NCBI RefSeq assembly: GCF_009737085.1
Contig: NZ_WOVL01000002.1
Location: 1 to 64,000, forward strand
Source of the DNA: Paenibacillus sp. NEAU-GSW1
Lineage (GTDB): Bacteria; Bacillota; Bacilli; Paenibacillales; Paenibacillaceae
Direction of reading: 5' to 3'
Length of the DNA: 64,000 nt
Below the pieces are notes generated by a model. It had not been told where the DNA came from and searched no databases. It saw only the letters and a program-made list of their open reading frames with translations. The position numbers were made by a program, and so were the translations under genes. This document shows positions 27,461 through 37,146 of the stretch, in pieces; within the stretch, counting starts at the first letter, position 1; the number at the start of each line of letters is the position of its first letter.

Positions 27461-27670
27461 ATGGCCACTACACTCTCAGGCGATTTAATTCCGCTAATCG
27501 GCTCCGAAGTAACGGTTGTCACGAACGCATTCGGCCAACTGGCAGTCATCGGGCAGCTCGTGCGCGTCGGCAACGACTATATTCTTGTCTCGTTCGAGGA
27601 CTCGGGATTTACGTATGAAATCCGCATTTTTTACGCCAATATTGTTTACGTCCACGCTAACCCGCCGTAA
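27461..27670 (+). CDS. Small DUF2642-like protein, partner of the collagen-like gene
   Basis: 69 residues with AAGGAGG at good spacing before ATG 27461. A single small beta domain (LIGSEVTVVTNAFGQLAV ... YILVSFEDSG) of the kind found in Bacillus coat-associated DUF2642 proteins. It begins 13 bases after the collagen-like gene and shows weak similarity to that protein's C-terminus, so the two may have arisen by domain duplication and act together on the spore surface. Confidence 0.75.
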   Translation: MATTLSGDLIPLIGSEVTVVTNAFGQLAVIGQLVRVGNDYILVSFEDSGFTYEIRIFYANIVYVHANPP

Positions 27671-27684
27671 ACAGATAGCGATGA

Positions 27685-27882
27685 AGAAATAACGCTGCGT
27701 GACAGCGCTATTTCTTTATTTAGCCATTCTTGCGACCGAATAACGCTGCGCGACAGCGTTATTTTCAGAAAATCATCTATTTATGGCCGTCCTGGCAATT
27801 TTAACGCTGTTCCACAGCGTTATTCCTTCCATTTCCCGACTAAGAAACCGAATAACGCTGTGCGGCAGCGTTATTCGGTTTC
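27685..27882. repeat. Cluster of four palindromes with an ACGCTG/CAGCGT core
   Basis: Elements at 27685-27713, about 27739-27763, about 27799-27825 and 27844-27882 all have the form AACGCTG-N5-CAGCGTT (one with a mismatch) inside AT-rich arms. The last has a 17-bp perfect stem (GAAACCGAATAACGCTG). Loops differ (CGTGA, CGCGA, TTCCA, TGCGG) while stems are kept. They occupy the gap between the DUF2642-like gene and a separate bidirectional terminator. Confidence 0.8.
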
Positions 27883-27893
27883 TTCTTCACAAC

Positions 27894-27936
27894 AAAAGCG
27901 ATCCCAAGTCATTCGAAATGACTCGGGATCGCTTTT
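27894..27936. terminator. Bidirectional terminator between convergent genes
   Basis: AAAAGCGATCCC pairs with GGGATCGCTTTT, with an inner AGTCATT/AATGACT stem and a CG loop. It ends six bases before the DUF4395 stop. Confidence 0.85.
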
Positions 27937-27941
27937 CCTAA

Positions 27942-28385
27942 TTAAGCAGATTTCGCTTTGCTCCGCGCATGCCGATATTGGATCCAGCGGTAACGGATGA
28001 AGCAGCCGATACAAAATCCGGCTAGCATCACGCTCATCGCCAGAACAGGCATGATCGTAAAAATGTAGTACGCTGCGCTCCAGCCGGCAATTCCGCTAAT
28101 TAAGGCTGCGGCCAGCATCGACGCGTTAAGCGTCAGATTGAACCGCAGCTGCGCTTTTTCCTCCGACACGTAGGAGGAAGGCGGTTTATGAAAGAAACGT
28201 TTCGCCAACACGATCAGCGGATTCCAGCCGACCGCCGCACCGAGTCCGTTATACAGAACAGGGACCGTCAAAATCCAAGCCTGCTGAGTAACCCAGCTCA
28301 GCACGACAAAAGCCAATGTAACCCAAGTATTAAAGCGGACGAGCGGCATCGGCACAGATGGCACTGCCGTTTCGTTCTGAACCAT
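27942..28385 (-). CDS. DUF4395 family membrane protein
   Basis: 147 residues, four predicted transmembrane helices (about 20-40, 45-62, 85-105, 108-130). The N-terminal half (VPMPLVRFNTWVTLAFVVLS) and WNPLIVLAKRFF are typical of DUF4395 proteins, whose function is unknown. ATG 28385 has AAGGAG at correct spacing; the GTG three codons earlier overlaps that site and is rejected. Confidence 0.85.
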   Translation of the reverse strand: MVQNETAVPSVPMPLVRFNTWVTLAFVVLSWVTQQAWILTVPVLYNGLGAAVGWNPLIVLAKRFFHKPPSSYVSEEKAQLRFNLTLNASMLAAALISGIAGWSAAYYIFTIMPVLAMSVMLAGFCIGCFIRYRWIQYRHARSKAKSA

Positions 28386-28497
28386 ACGTATCACTCCTTG
28401 GCTGAAGTAAGAGAATCAAGCACCTTAGCATGATTATACAACATTTCCAATGAGAATAGTATGCTTTTATTTTTACTTATATTTTCTAGTGCTTATT

Positions 28498-29927
<1,430 letters not shown>

Positions 29928-29940
29928 ATTTTTTTACAAA

Positions 29941-30192
29941 AACACAGTTTGCACTATTTGATTTTTCTTTGCACTGATCTGCATTAAATCGTAAAACAAC
30001 AAAAGCGATTTGCGCCAATTAATTTATTTTTTTACTATGATTAAAACATTCTATCTCTCTAAATGTTCGGTTTTAGACTACAATGAACGGTTATGTTCTT
30101 ATCTATTTCTTTATAAATTTAAACTTTTTAAGAAATGGATGAAACTGCTTTAAATGAACGCCAAATCAGCCCCTCCCCCTCTGGCGAATGGC
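29941..30192. other. AT-rich upstream region of gdhA
   Basis: About 250 bases with no gene. It must hold the gdhA promoter. Reading the minus strand, AGTGCAAA occurs twice 19 bases apart (near 29950 and 29970), a possible regulator-binding direct repeat. No convincing -35/-10 pair could be fixed by eye. Confidence 0.35.
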
Positions 30193-30239
30193 AAAAAGAC
30201 CGTCCCATAAGCTGCCCAAGGACAACTTTGAAACGGTCT
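30193..30239 (-). terminator. Terminator of ddh
   Basis: AGACCGT pairs with ACGGTCT on the minus strand across a long loop, followed by five T's, 26 bases after the ddh stop. Confidence 0.65.
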
Positions 30240-30264
30240 GTTTGATACGATAAATGAAAATAAA

Positions 30265-31248
30265 TTACAGCAATTCGCGGCGCAATTGCTCTGCAGATTT
30301 CGGCGACAAGTAGCCGATCGGCAGGTCGAAAATCGTCTTTGCGCCGGTGCCGCCTTCTTCTCTAATCCGGTAGCCTGCGCGCGCGCATGCAACAAGAACG
30401 CTTGCCGTAAACTCTGGATTGCTTTCCAGCTTCAGGCCGAACTCGATAATTTGCTTCGTGCTCTCGCCGGTAATGCCGCTGCGAATTACAAATCCGCCGT
30501 GCGGCATGCCTTGATGCTCGGCTTTCAACTGCTCTTCTGTAATGAAATTGACAGTCGTGTCATAGTCTGCGAAATAGTTTTCCATCGTGACGATAGCTTC
30601 GCGAATTTGCTCCAAGTCCGCGCCTTCTTCGGCAACGACATAGCAATCTCTCAAATGCTTCTCGCGTGTAGCAAGCTCAGGCGTTTCGCCCGAACGGATG
30701 CTGTCGATGACGGATTGTACCGGCACCGTATATTGAACGCCAGCTTTTACGCCGGGAACGCGGCGAATAGCGTCGGAGTGGCCTTGGCTGACCCCTTTGC
30801 CCCAGAACGTATAGTCTTTGCCTTCCGGGAGGATCGCTTCCGCAAGCAAGCGGTTAAGCGAGAACAAGCCTGGGTCCCAGCCCGTCGAAATGACGCTGAG
30901 CGTGCCCGCCTGTTTGGCAACTTTGTTAACCGACTCGTAAAACTCCGGAATTTTCGCATGCGTATCGAAGCTGTCAACTGTATTGAACATGCTTGCCAGT
31001 GCCGGCGTTTGTTCCGGAAGATCCGTAGCCGATCCTCCGCAAAGGATCATAACGTCGATTATGCCTTTATATTGCTCTGCAGCGGAAATGTGCTCAAAAC
31101 GAGCGCCGCTTGCGCTTTGAAGACCTTCCGGCTGTCTGCGTGTAAAGATAGCTTCAAGCTCCATATCCGGATTTTGAGCGATCGCTTTCTCTACGCCTCT
31201 GCCCAAATTGCCGTATCCTACTATGCCAATTTTAATTGTTTTACTCAC
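30265..31248 (-). CDS. ddh: meso-Diaminopimelate dehydrogenase
   Basis: 327 residues. NADPH-dependent reductive amination giving meso-diaminopimelate in one step, for lysine and peptidoglycan synthesis. N-terminal Rossmann motif GIVGYGNLGRGVEKAI; STGWDPGLFSLNR and GKGVSQGHSDAIRRVPGVK are characteristic Ddh segments. GTG start at 31248 with AGGAGG eight bases upstream. The leader element (31258-31297) is shared with gdhA, another NADPH-dependent amino-acid dehydrogenase, suggesting joint control by nitrogen, glutamate or DAP status. The reverse, oxidative direction is possible in vitro but not expected here. Confidence 0.95.
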   Translation of the reverse strand: MSKTIKIGIVGYGNLGRGVEKAIAQNPDMELEAIFTRRQPEGLQSASGARFEHISAAEQYKGIIDVMILCGGSATDLPEQTPALASMFNTVDSFDTHAKIPEFYESVNKVAKQAGTLSVISTGWDPGLFSLNRLLAEAILPEGKDYTFWGKGVSQGHSDAIRRVPGVKAGVQYTVPVQSVIDSIRSGETPELATREKHLRDCYVVAEEGADLEQIREAIVTMENYFADYDTTVNFITEEQLKAEHQGMPHGGFVIRSGITGESTKQIIEFGLKLESNPEFTASVLVACARAGYRIREEGGTGAKTIFDLPIGYLSPKSAEQLRRELL

Positions 31249-31257
31249 GCGATGTTC

Positions 31258-31297
31258 CTCCTAACATCAGGACTTTGAACGGAGTTCAAAGTCACTC
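31258..31297 (-). ncRNA. Structured leader element of ddh, copy B
   Basis: A perfect 9-bp stem GACTTTGAA / TTCAAAGTC with loop CTCCG, then TCCTGATGTTAGGAG in which TCCT can pair with the AGGA of the ribosome binding site. Relative to the gdhA copy the top base pair changes from G-C to A-U on both sides, keeping the stem. Sequence outside the element does not match between the two genes, so the conserved unit is the element itself. Confidence 0.65.
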
Positions 31298-31531
31298 CTT
31301 AGCTTATTGGTGTGAGACTATCCTGGTTGCAACCTCTTCTTAGTATAAAGATATTACACAGGATGTAAACTATTGATTTTATTTTTACCCGTTTTCACGC
31401 TTCAAATCAACGGGAAAATGAGGATCGACTGTATTACAATGCCGTTTTTCAAGCCTTCCTATCCATGTTGTAAACGATTGCCCCGCCAGTGTGGTAAAAT
31501 AACGGAGAGTCATATTTCCGGGGGTACAACG

Positions 31532-32335
31532 ATGGACTATATCATATTGGATATTGAATTTAACGGCAGAAAATTCGCCAGCGAGCTGCCGATGGAAGTT
31601 ATCGAAATCGGAGCCGTCAGGCTTGATTCGAATTTGAAGCATACGGATGAATTTTCCGCGCTGATCAAGCCGGTTTACTTTGCCAAGCTCAACAGTTTTA
31701 TTAAAAAAAAGACCGGCATTCCGCAGGAGGACATCGATCGCGCGCACGGCTTTGTTAAGGTCATTAAAGAGTTTACCGCATGGCTGAACCGAAGCGATGC
31801 GTTCATGCTCATTACTTGGGGCGGAGAAGATATGAAGCGGATCGTCTACGATACCCGAATGCACAAGCTCGATGACAGCTATTGGCTGTCTGCTCCTTAC
31901 TTCGACTTGCTCAAAGGCTATCTCCGGTACAAAAACGTCACCAACGACGTGAGCGTAGAAGCCGCCTTGCTCGATCTGGAAATTACAGCGGAAGGCACGG
32001 CGCATCGCGCATTGGATGACGCGCGCATGACAGCCGAAGTGTTCCGGGCCGTCTTCAATTCGCTCGATTTCGAACGCGCCCAGTATTACAAGGATACATA
32101 CACAAACGCCAAGGAAAGGCGTCTGGTGAAGAACGCAGTCCGTTCGATGGCATCGCAAAAGGCAGCCCCTACTTGGGAGCTTCTGAACGAAAAATATTTG
32201 AAAGATAAAATCGAGCTGACCGACTTGCGTAAAATTGTCGAGCTTCGCGAAATTTTTGAAGCCGAACTGTTGAAAGCCCCGCAAAAAACACAGCAAAAGA
32301 CGGCTGGCAGCGCAGACTCCGCTACCGTTACGTAA
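31532..32335 (+). CDS. DEDDh 3'-5' exonuclease
   Basis: 267 residues. The exonuclease domain shows motif I LDIEFN (D, E), motif II in FTAWLNRSDAFMLITWGGED and motif III HRALDDARMTAEVF with the catalytic H and D. KapD/ERI-1-like single-domain enzymes of this kind trim RNA or DNA ends; in Bacillus, KapD affects sporulation. ATG 31532 with GGGGG upstream starts at the family-typical MDYIILDIEF; the 53-residue upstream extension is rejected. The last 70 residues are a lysine- and glutamate-rich tail. Confidence 0.88.
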   Translation: MDYIILDIEFNGRKFASELPMEVIEIGAVRLDSNLKHTDEFSALIKPVYFAKLNSFIKKKTGIPQEDIDRAHGFVKVIKEFTAWLNRSDAFMLITWGGEDMKRIVYDTRMHKLDDSYWLSAPYFDLLKGYLRYKNVTNDVSVEAALLDLEITAEGTAHRALDDARMTAEVFRAVFNSLDFERAQYYKDTYTNAKERRLVKNAVRSMASQKAAPTWELLNEKYLKDKIELTDLRKIVELREIFEAELLKAPQKTQQKTAGSADSATVT

Positions 32336-32346
32336 ATTCCGGGCGC

Positions 32347-32374
32347 AAAAAAACCCCGATTCATTGAATCGAGG
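32347..32374 (-). terminator. Terminator of the HisA-like gene
   Basis: CCTCGATTCA and TGAATCGGGG form a stem followed by seven T's on the minus strand. It overlaps the last codons of the gene. Confidence 0.7.
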
Positions 32375-33122
32375 CCGAGTAATCTACTACTTTGTTATAA
32401 GACAGGCTGCCGCCAAAAATATCGAGCGCGCTGCCGACTGTAATATCCAGCTTGCCGTCCGACAATCGGCGGAACAGCTCCAAGTCTTCCATAGAACGGG
32501 CGCCGCCGGCGTAAGTCGTCGGGATTGCGACCCAATCGGCAAGCTGCTTCACCAAGCTCTCCAATATACCTGTCCGCTTCCCTTCCACATCGACAGCGTG
32601 AATCAGAAACTCGCTGCAATAGGACTCCAGCTCCCGCAAATTCGCTTCATTGACGACAAGACTGCTGAAGGTGCGCCATTGGTTGGTTACGACATGCCAT
32701 TGCCCGTCACGCTGCTTGCAGCTCAGGTCAATGACCAGCCTGTCCTTTCCGACCTCCGCGACAATCCGCCGAAGGCTGTCCCAGTCCAGCTCTCCGTCGC
32801 GGAAAATCGATGACGTGACGATGACATGCGACGCGCCTTGCTCCAAATAAAATGCAGCATTGTCGGCTTTAATGCCGCCGCCGATCTGCAAGCCTCCCGG
32901 ATAAGCCCGAAGCGCGGACAACGCCGCTTCCTCATTGCCGCCGCCCAGCATAATAACATGTCCGCCAGTTAGCTGATCCCGCTGAAACATTTCCGCATAA
33001 TAAGCGGAATCATGCTCCGAAACGAAATTTTCCACGACCTGCTGCGGATTGGCGTCGAGCGTTTCCCCGACAATTTGCTTGACCTTGCCGTTATGCAAGT
33101 CAATGCATGGCCTGAACTTCAT
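32361..33122 (-). CDS. Eukaryote-like HisA (ProFAR isomerase)
   Basis: 253 residues. Phosphoribosylformimino-5-aminoimidazole carboxamide ribotide isomerase, fourth step of histidine synthesis. The protein follows the fungal/plant HIS6 pattern rather than bacterial HisA: CIDLHNGKVKQIVGETL at the start, then VIVTSSIFRDGELDWDSLRR, DRLVIDLSC, LIHAVDVEGKRTGI, TTYAGGARSMEDLELF and GSALDIFGG. ATG 33122 follows AGAGGAG. No other his gene is adjacent, so it stands outside a his operon; it may be the only HisA or a second copy with another role. Confidence 0.88.
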   Translation of the reverse strand: MKFRPCIDLHNGKVKQIVGETLDANPQQVVENFVSEHDSAYYAEMFQRDQLTGGHVIMLGGGNEEAALSALRAYPGGLQIGGGIKADNAAFYLEQGASHVIVTSSIFRDGELDWDSLRRIVAEVGKDRLVIDLSCKQRDGQWHVVTNQWRTFSSLVVNEANLRELESYCSEFLIHAVDVEGKRTGILESLVKQLADWVAIPTTYAGGARSMEDLELFRRLSDGKLDITVGSALDIFGGSLSYNKVVDYSASIQ

Positions 33123-33256
33123 TCGATCTCCTCTTTCTGTACACATTCTGCTCCTATTGTAACAGAATTCGCTGCGAATATTACCATTTGCTATTCCTTT
33201 TCACCGTATAGTAGTATTACATGCGAAGTTAACTTTCATCTGGAGCGTAGATCATC

Positions 33257-34183
33257 TTGGAATCCGCACATCATCTGCAGCGAAATACCAAACTTATCGG
33301 CACGCACGAGCTGCTTTTCATTATCGGCATTATCGGCATTTCATTTTCTTCTATATTCGTCCGCTGGTCTGAGGCTGACGTTGCCGTTATCGCTATGTAC
33401 CGCCTTTACTTAACCAATCTCCTTCTGCTTCCGTTCGTTTGGAAGCAGCGTGAGCATATGTTTCACTTCAGCGCTAAACAATGGAGTCTGCTCGCACTGT
33501 CAGGCGTCATGCTTGCGCTCCACTTTCTGCTTTGGATGGCAAGTCTGCGGCTGACGACAGTCGCCAGCTCCACCGTCATTCTCACGCTCGAGCCCGTGTT
33601 CGTTATGGTTGGCTCTTACGTGCTGTTCCGCACCAAAGCGAACCGCATGATGCTGCTCGGCATGGGCATCGCGCTGGCCGGCTCTGTTGTTATCGGCTCC
33701 AGCGATTTCGCTCTTTCGAGAGAAGCGCTGTTCGGCGATTTTCTGTCTCTTCTCGGCGCGGCGGCTGTTGCGGCCCACATGCTGATCGGCAAGGAGCTGC
33801 GCAAAGAAGTGAGCGCCTTCGCCTACAACTTTTGGGTGTTCTTGATGGCCGCTTCCTCGCTGGCAGTCTATAATCTTGCTGCCGGAAATGCTTTTGGAGG
33901 CTATAGCAATAAGGAATGGGGCATTTTTCTGCTGCTGGCAATCGTTCCGACACTATTCGGCCATTACTTGTTCAACTGGCTGCTGCAGTATATGAAAGCG
34001 GCAGCCGTCTCCATGTCGGTGCTTGGCGAGCCGGTTATCGCCTCGCTTCTAGCCTGGATGCTGCTCGAAGAGCCTTTGAACGGCTATCAACTGGGCGCCG
34101 GAATGTTCATCTTGCTTGGCGTATGGATCTTCATCCGTTACGGCAAAGAGACGAAAGTATCCCCGAGCAAAACGAACGCTTAA
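33257..34183 (+). CDS. EamA/DMT-family transporter
   Basis: 308 residues, ten predicted transmembrane helices in two EamA repeats (about 20-150 and 165-290). GISFSSIFVRWSEADVAVIAMYR and SLAFLAAP-type packing motifs fit drug/metabolite exporters. Start is uncertain: TTG 33257 gives a sensible N-terminus, with TGGAG somewhat far upstream, and no ATG precedes the first helix. Likely exports amino acids or other metabolites; substrate unknown. Confidence 0.85.
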   Translation: MESAHHLQRNTKLIGTHELLFIIGIIGISFSSIFVRWSEADVAVIAMYRLYLTNLLLLPFVWKQREHMFHFSAKQWSLLALSGVMLALHFLLWMASLRLTTVASSTVILTLEPVFVMVGSYVLFRTKANRMMLLGMGIALAGSVVIGSSDFALSREALFGDFLSLLGAAAVAAHMLIGKELRKEVSAFAYNFWVFLMAASSLAVYNLAAGNAFGGYSNKEWGIFLLLAIVPTLFGHYLFNWLLQYMKAAAVSMSVLGEPVIASLLAWMLLEEPLNGYQLGAGMFILLGVWIFIRYGKETKVSPSKTNA

Positions 34184-34235
34184 AAGCCTTCTGCTTCAAA
34201 AAAGCTGCTTCGTAAGCAGTAAACGATCAAAAACG

Positions 34236-34277
34236 AAAAACAGCGTTGCAGGGATAGTTCTCTGCAACGCTGTTTTT
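34236..34277. terminator. Bidirectional terminator between EamA gene and murI
   Basis: AAAAACAGCGTTGCA pairs perfectly (15 bp) with TGCAACGCTGTTTTT. Confidence 0.88.
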
Positions 34278-34375
34278 ATGAGAATCACTTCTTTAATTTA
34301 CTAATGCGAGCCGTTTCCCCAGCGAGCGAACCCCCTTTTAGGACGGCGCTTCTCTTTGGCGCCGGTTGCGGCCGC

Positions 34376-35152
34376 TTATTCGTCGTTCTGATTGCGGAAA
34401 TAGGCGAGTGCCGTATGCATTTTATCGATATAGACCGGATCGTCATTCGTGCACATAAAGCTGACATTGCCGCTGCCATGATGCGCAATGCCGGCTCTAG
34501 TGAGCAAGGCTGACAGTCTTCTGACCGTGCCCGCGTTGCCGTCGACAATTTGAATATGAGGCGGAAGCATCTCGCGCAGTATATGGCGATAAAAAGGATA
34601 ATGCGTGCAGCCGAGCACGATGATACCGTAATCGTCCAAATTATAGCCGGACAGCTTGTCGCGGAAATATTCGCTAATGACCTGCTTGTCGAACTGCAGC
34701 TCTTCGCAATATTTAACGAGCTCCGGGAGCGGCAGCGAATCGACGATGCCTCCCTCATCCACTCGCGAAACTAGCGCGTAATATTTCGGAAGGCTCAGTG
34801 TGAGCTGGGTCGCGAACACGAGCACTCTTTTGCCCGTTGCCCGATTCATCTCGACTGCCGGTTTAACCGCCGGCTCCATGCCGACGATAGGGAGCGAGTA
34901 CATTTCTCTCAGCTCATTGACCGCTATGCTCGTTGCCGTGTTGCAGGCTACAACCAGCGCATCGATGCCCTCGGCCATCATTCGGCTGACAGCGTCCATA
35001 ATGTAGCCCTTAACCTCATCTTTATCCTTCGGCCCGTAAGGGACGTGGAGCGTGTCCGCCATATACAAATAATTCTGAGCGGGGAGCCGCTGGAGCGCTT
35101 CGGCCATAACCGAAAGGCCGCCAATCCCCGAGTCGAAAAAACCGATCGTCAT
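34376..35152 (-). CDS. murI: Glutamate racemase
   Basis: 258 residues, cofactor-independent racemase making D-glutamate for peptidoglycan. The two catalytic cysteines are C70 (VVACNTATS) and C182 (VLGCTHYPFY); DSGIGGLSV and VPYGPKDKDEV are the substrate-binding motifs. ATG 35152 begins two residues before the conserved FFDSG segment. Stand-alone gene, not in a dcw-type cluster. Functionally near ddh and gdhA in cell-wall precursor supply, but it does not carry their leader. Confidence 0.95.
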   Translation of the reverse strand: MTIGFFDSGIGGLSVMAEALQRLPAQNYLYMADTLHVPYGPKDKDEVKGYIMDAVSRMMAEGIDALVVACNTATSIAVNELREMYSLPIVGMEPAVKPAVEMNRATGKRVLVFATQLTLSLPKYYALVSRVDEGGIVDSLPLPELVKYCEELQFDKQVISEYFRDKLSGYNLDDYGIIVLGCTHYPFYRHILREMLPPHIQIVDGNAGTVRRLSALLTRAGIAHHGSGNVSFMCTNDDPVYIDKMHTALAYFRNQNDE

Positions 35153-35283
35153 TTTGTCATCGATTCCTAACGTATGTAGTCGAAAGCTTATTCAAGCATA
35201 TTATGAATACGCCTCTTCGGCAAGACCTGACTGTCTCCAATTGCATGCCAAAATATGAGCATCCGAGACTAGTTCGCGCAGAC

Positions 35284-36204
35284 TTATCCGATCGTCTCGA
35301 ACGCCTCGACTTCAGCCATCGTCGGCATTCCGTCCTGCGCCCCGAATTTGGTCACAGCAAGCCCCGATACTTTGGCCGCAAAGCCGACAGCCTCATGCAG
35401 CTCGCGTCCGGAAGCAAGCGAAAAAGCGAGCCCCGCGTTGAATGCGTCACCTGCCCCAACCGTATCGACAACCGGAACGGAATAGGCTTTCATCATTTCC
35501 AGTGCGCCGCCAGCCTGCTTCAATACAGCGCCGTCGCTTCCGAGCGTCGTAACGACCGACTTCGGGCCAAGCTCCATAAGCCTGTCGATCGCTTCCTCCA
35601 GCCGCCCTTCCGTTGCTTTCAATCCCGTCAGCAGCTCCAGCTCTGAGCGATTCGGCGTGATGACGTCAACGCAATCAAGCAGCGCCTGCGGCAGCTTTTG
35701 CGCCGGGGCCGGGTTCAGAACGACGAGCTTTTGATGTTTTTTGGCCAACTGCGCCGCCTCTGCAACCGCATCAAGCGGAACCTCCAATTGCAGCAGCACA
35801 ATATCGGCCTCGGCAATAACCGATTCAAAGGATTGAACGCTCTCTGGAGAAACTTTGCCGTTTGCCCCCGGCACAACGACAATCATATTGTCCTCCGGCG
35901 ACAGCATAATAGAGGCAATGCCGGTCGCTTCCCCGTCCATTACGGCGATATGACCGTTGTCGACTCCGTTACGTGACATCGACTCCAGCAATTGCTTCCC
36001 GAACGCATCCCCGCCTACCGCGCCGGCCATCGTCGTCTTCGCGCCGAGGCGAGCGGCAGCAACCGCTTGGTTTGCCCCTTTGCCGCCGGGAATAAAGTGC
36101 GCTTCCCTTCCGGTCAGCGTCTCGCCCGCTACGGGAAACCGCGATATACTGACGACGATATCCATATTCAAGCTTCCGATTACAGCGATATGAGGTGTTT
36201 TCAT
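35284..36204 (-). CDS. rbsK: Ribokinase (PfkB family)
   Basis: 306 residues, family length. Phosphorylates ribose to ribose-5-phosphate. PfkB signatures: GGKGANQAVAAARLG near the N-terminus and DTVGAGDAFNAGLAF with the catalytic base D at the C-terminus; NPAPAQ and TPNRSE segments are typical of RbsK. No ribose transporter or LacI regulator is adjacent, so it may be a housekeeping salvage enzyme. Confidence 0.92.
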   Translation of the reverse strand: MKTPHIAVIGSLNMDIVVSISRFPVAGETLTGREAHFIPGGKGANQAVAAARLGAKTTMAGAVGGDAFGKQLLESMSRNGVDNGHIAVMDGEATGIASIMLSPEDNMIVVVPGANGKVSPESVQSFESVIAEADIVLLQLEVPLDAVAEAAQLAKKHQKLVVLNPAPAQKLPQALLDCVDVITPNRSELELLTGLKATEGRLEEAIDRLMELGPKSVVTTLGSDGAVLKQAGGALEMMKAYSVPVVDTVGAGDAFNAGLAFSLASGRELHEAVGFAAKVSGLAVTKFGAQDGMPTMAEVEAFETIG

Positions 36205-36374
36205 GACGGCCTCTCCTTTGGCAATGTTAATCTAGCTTCATCGTACGAAGGGAGCCAACCTTTGTCAAACGGCGCAGGCTGAAGGCGCATGATCTGACCG
36301 CAGTTGCCTTGCGGCTATGCTATGGTACACTAATAGCATCATCATACTAGAATGCGTTAGGAGACTCGTTTCGA

Positions 36375-37130
36375 ATGAAGCTAATTTCGTGGAACGTCAA
36401 CGGCTTAAGAGCCTGTGTAAATAAAGGATTTATAGACTACTTCAACGAGGCAGACGCAGACATTTTCTGCGTGCAGGAAACCAAGCTCCAGGAAGGCCAA
36501 ATTTGTCTTGAAATCGGCGAGGAGTACGAGCAATTCTGGAACTATGCGGAGAAAAAAGGCTACTCCGGCACCGCCGTTTTTACGAGAATCAAGCCGTTGT
36601 CGGTACGCTACGGCCTTGAAGAGGATTACGAGCCCGAAGGCCGCGTCATCACGCTCGAATTCGAAAGCTTTTACCTCGTGACAGTCTATACGCCGAACGC
36701 CCGCCGCGACTTGTCGCGCTTGGAGCTTAGACTGGAATGGGAAGAACGGTTCCGCGCCTATCTGCTTGAGCTCGACGCCCGGAAGCCTGTTGTCGTGTGC
36801 GGCGATCTGAATGTCGCTCATCAAGAAATCGACCTTAAACACCCGAAGCCGAATCTGGGCAACTCCGGCTTCACGCTGGAGGAGCGCGGCAAAATGACGC
36901 AGCTTCTTGAGGCCGGGTTCACCGACACGTTCCGGCATTTGAACCCGGAGCTGATCGACGCCTACACCTGGTGGTCGTACATGCCAAAAGTTCGCGAACG
37001 GAATGTCGGCTGGCGCATCGACTACTTCCTCGTCTCCGATCGGCTGCAGCCGTCTATCGCAGATGCAGGCATCGAGCCGCATATTACCGGCAGCGACCAC
37101 TGTCCGGTAACGCTGACGCTAACGGTTTAA
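36375..37130 (+). CDS. exoA: Exodeoxyribonuclease III / AP endonuclease
   Basis: 251 residues. Repairs abasic sites and trims 3' ends. Endonuclease/exonuclease/phosphatase fold with ISWNVNGLRACVNKGF, CVQETKLQ (metal ligand E), CGDLNVAHQEIDL (D, N) and the C-terminal GSDHCPVTL with catalytic D and H. ATG 36375 starts at the conserved MKLISWNVNG. Followed immediately by the satellite array. Confidence 0.96.
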   Translation: MKLISWNVNGLRACVNKGFIDYFNEADADIFCVQETKLQEGQICLEIGEEYEQFWNYAEKKGYSGTAVFTRIKPLSVRYGLEEDYEPEGRVITLEFESFYLVTVYTPNARRDLSRLELRLEWEERFRAYLLELDARKPVVVCGDLNVAHQEIDLKHPKPNLGNSGFTLEERGKMTQLLEAGFTDTFRHLNPELIDAYTWWSYMPKVRERNVGWRIDYFLVSDRLQPSIADAGIEPHITGSDHCPVTLTLTV

Positions 37131-37146
37131 ATGAATAGTTAAGCCA

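Noticed and set aside
34190-34225. Solo copy of the 39-bp leader repeat
   Set aside because: Only CTGCTTCGTAAGCAG resembles one arm, and it is not placed before a start codon; similarity too short.
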